Both the position numbers and the translations under genes were made by a program. Shown piece after piece: positions 21,526 to 22,040 of a stretch of 22,040 nucleotides of DNA. This stretch comes from an uncultured Alistipes sp. (GTDB taxonomy: Bacteria > Bacteroidota > Bacteroidia > Bacteroidales > Rikenellaceae): contig CAUDHE010000043.1 in the NCBI GenBank assembly GCA_958449275.1, forward strand, positions 1 to 22,040, read 5' to 3'. The notes under the pieces are model-generated. The model did no database searches. It was not told the origin of the DNA and saw only the letters and a program-made list of their open reading frames with translations. The number at the start of each line of letters is the position of its first letter. The stretch's first letter is position 1.

Positions 21526-21553
21526 TCGATTATAAACCAAAATCAGTAAAACG

Positions 21554-22040
21554 ATGAGTTTGATTAAACTGGACATTGCCAAGTCGGGCGTTGCCGTCGA
21601 CGAGGGCATGAAGGCCCGCGCGCAGCAGGCCAACGCATTGCTCCACTCGGGAGAGGGTGCGGGTAACGACTTTCTGGGTTGGGTGAACCTGCCGTCGTCT
21701 ATCGATGCCGAGCAAATAGCCGCCATCGAGGCTCAGGCTGCGCAGTTGCGCGCCAAAGCCGAGGTCGTGATATGTATCGGAATCGGCGGTTCGTATCTCG
21801 GAGCCAAAGCCGTTATCGAGGCCATGAACGACTCTTTCGCCTTTCTGCATCGCAAGCGTGAGAATCCCACGGTGGTATTCGCGGGACAGAATATCTCGGA
21901 GGATTACACTTACGAACTGCTGGAGGCCGTGAAGGATTATTCGGTAGCTGCTGTCGTAATATCGAAGTCGGGTACCACCACCGAGCCTGCTATTGCGTTC
22001 CGCATCATTAAGGCCGAGATCGAGAAGCGTTACGGCAAGG
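21554..22040 (+). CDS. pgi: Glucose-6-phosphate isomerase (5' part only)
   Basis: The first 162 codons of Pgi, which interconverts glucose 6-phosphate and fructose 6-phosphate; the frame is still open at the window edge. It begins MSLIKLDIAKSG and contains the N-terminal sugar isomerase features NDFLGWVNLP, GIGGSYLGAKA (near base 21782), FAGQNIS and ISKSGTTTEPA, the last being the phosphate-binding SGTTTE loop. The spacing of these motifs is that of the shorter (about 450-residue) bacterial form. It starts 28 bases after gpsA on the same strand. No upstream promoter box is visible, consistent with co-transcription. Confidence 0.94.
   Translation, partial: MSLIKLDIAKSGVAVDEGMKARAQQANALLHSGEGAGNDFLGWVNLPSSIDAEQIAAIEAQAAQLRAKAEVVICIGIGGSYLGAKAVIEAMNDSFAFLHRKRENPTVVFAGQNISEDYTYELLEAVKDYSVAAVVISKSGTTTEPAIAFRIIKAEIEKRYGK

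Noticed and set aside
1..22040. tRNA, rRNA, CRISPR array, insertion sequence or phage genes
   Set aside because: No cloverleaf, rRNA-like stretch, regular spacer-repeat array, transposase motif or phage protein was recognised on either strand.

Overview
The window is a high-GC (roughly 58-60% by eye) chromosomal segment from a member of the Bacteroidota, most likely order Bacteroidales and plausibly Rikenellaceae (Alistipes-like). The evidence is the rnfC-D-G-E-A gene order, several promoters of the Bacteroidota TAnnTTTG type, the long RodA, a GH76-type lipoprotein, and the protein signatures throughout. Genus is an inference from memory of these families, not a search result. No rRNA, tRNA, CRISPR array, transposase or phage gene was found. 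Gene content is mostly housekeeping and coding density is high.

Layout. 1-3271 (+): the distal part of an Rnf electron-transport operon (rnfC, truncated by the window edge, then D, G, E, A), closed by a hairpin terminator. 3443-3604 (+): a 53-residue rubredoxin with its own terminator. 3828-7406 (-): a periplasmic SIMPL-domain protein, the 23S rRNA uracil methyltransferase RlmD and a GH76-like lipoprotein. 7473-13445 (+): a long run of often overlapping genes: CYTH phosphatase, periplasmic D-Ala-D-Ala dipeptidase, metallo-beta-lactamase-fold hydrolase, FkbM methyltransferase, trmD, lpxB, a frameshifted fumarylacetoacetate-hydrolase-family gene, and maf. 13489-20324 (-): the cell-shape operon mreB-mreC-mreD-mrdA-rodA, followed by a CaCA-type cation exchanger and ended by a 17-bp bidirectional terminator. 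20527-22040 (+): gpsA and the start of pgi.

How the genes work together. Rnf couples ferredoxin and NAD(H) redox chemistry to ion movement across the inner membrane. MreBCD-PBP2-RodA is the elongasome that builds lateral wall. LpxB contributes to lipid A and GpsA to phospholipid backbones. The dipeptidase may recycle wall peptides.

Non-routine observations. (1) A small structured intergenic repeat occurs three times (3675-3738, 6118-6187, 12741-12832); its terminal hairpin shows a compensatory base-pair change between two copies. (2) The FAH-family gene is split by a one-base deletion that leaves a GTGA stop/start overlap. (3) RnfG carries a second SGAT flavinylation-like motif in its tail. 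(4) Two divergent promoters have -7 boxes one base apart. I did not find a convincing new multi-gene system; the repeat family is the best candidate for something undescribed.
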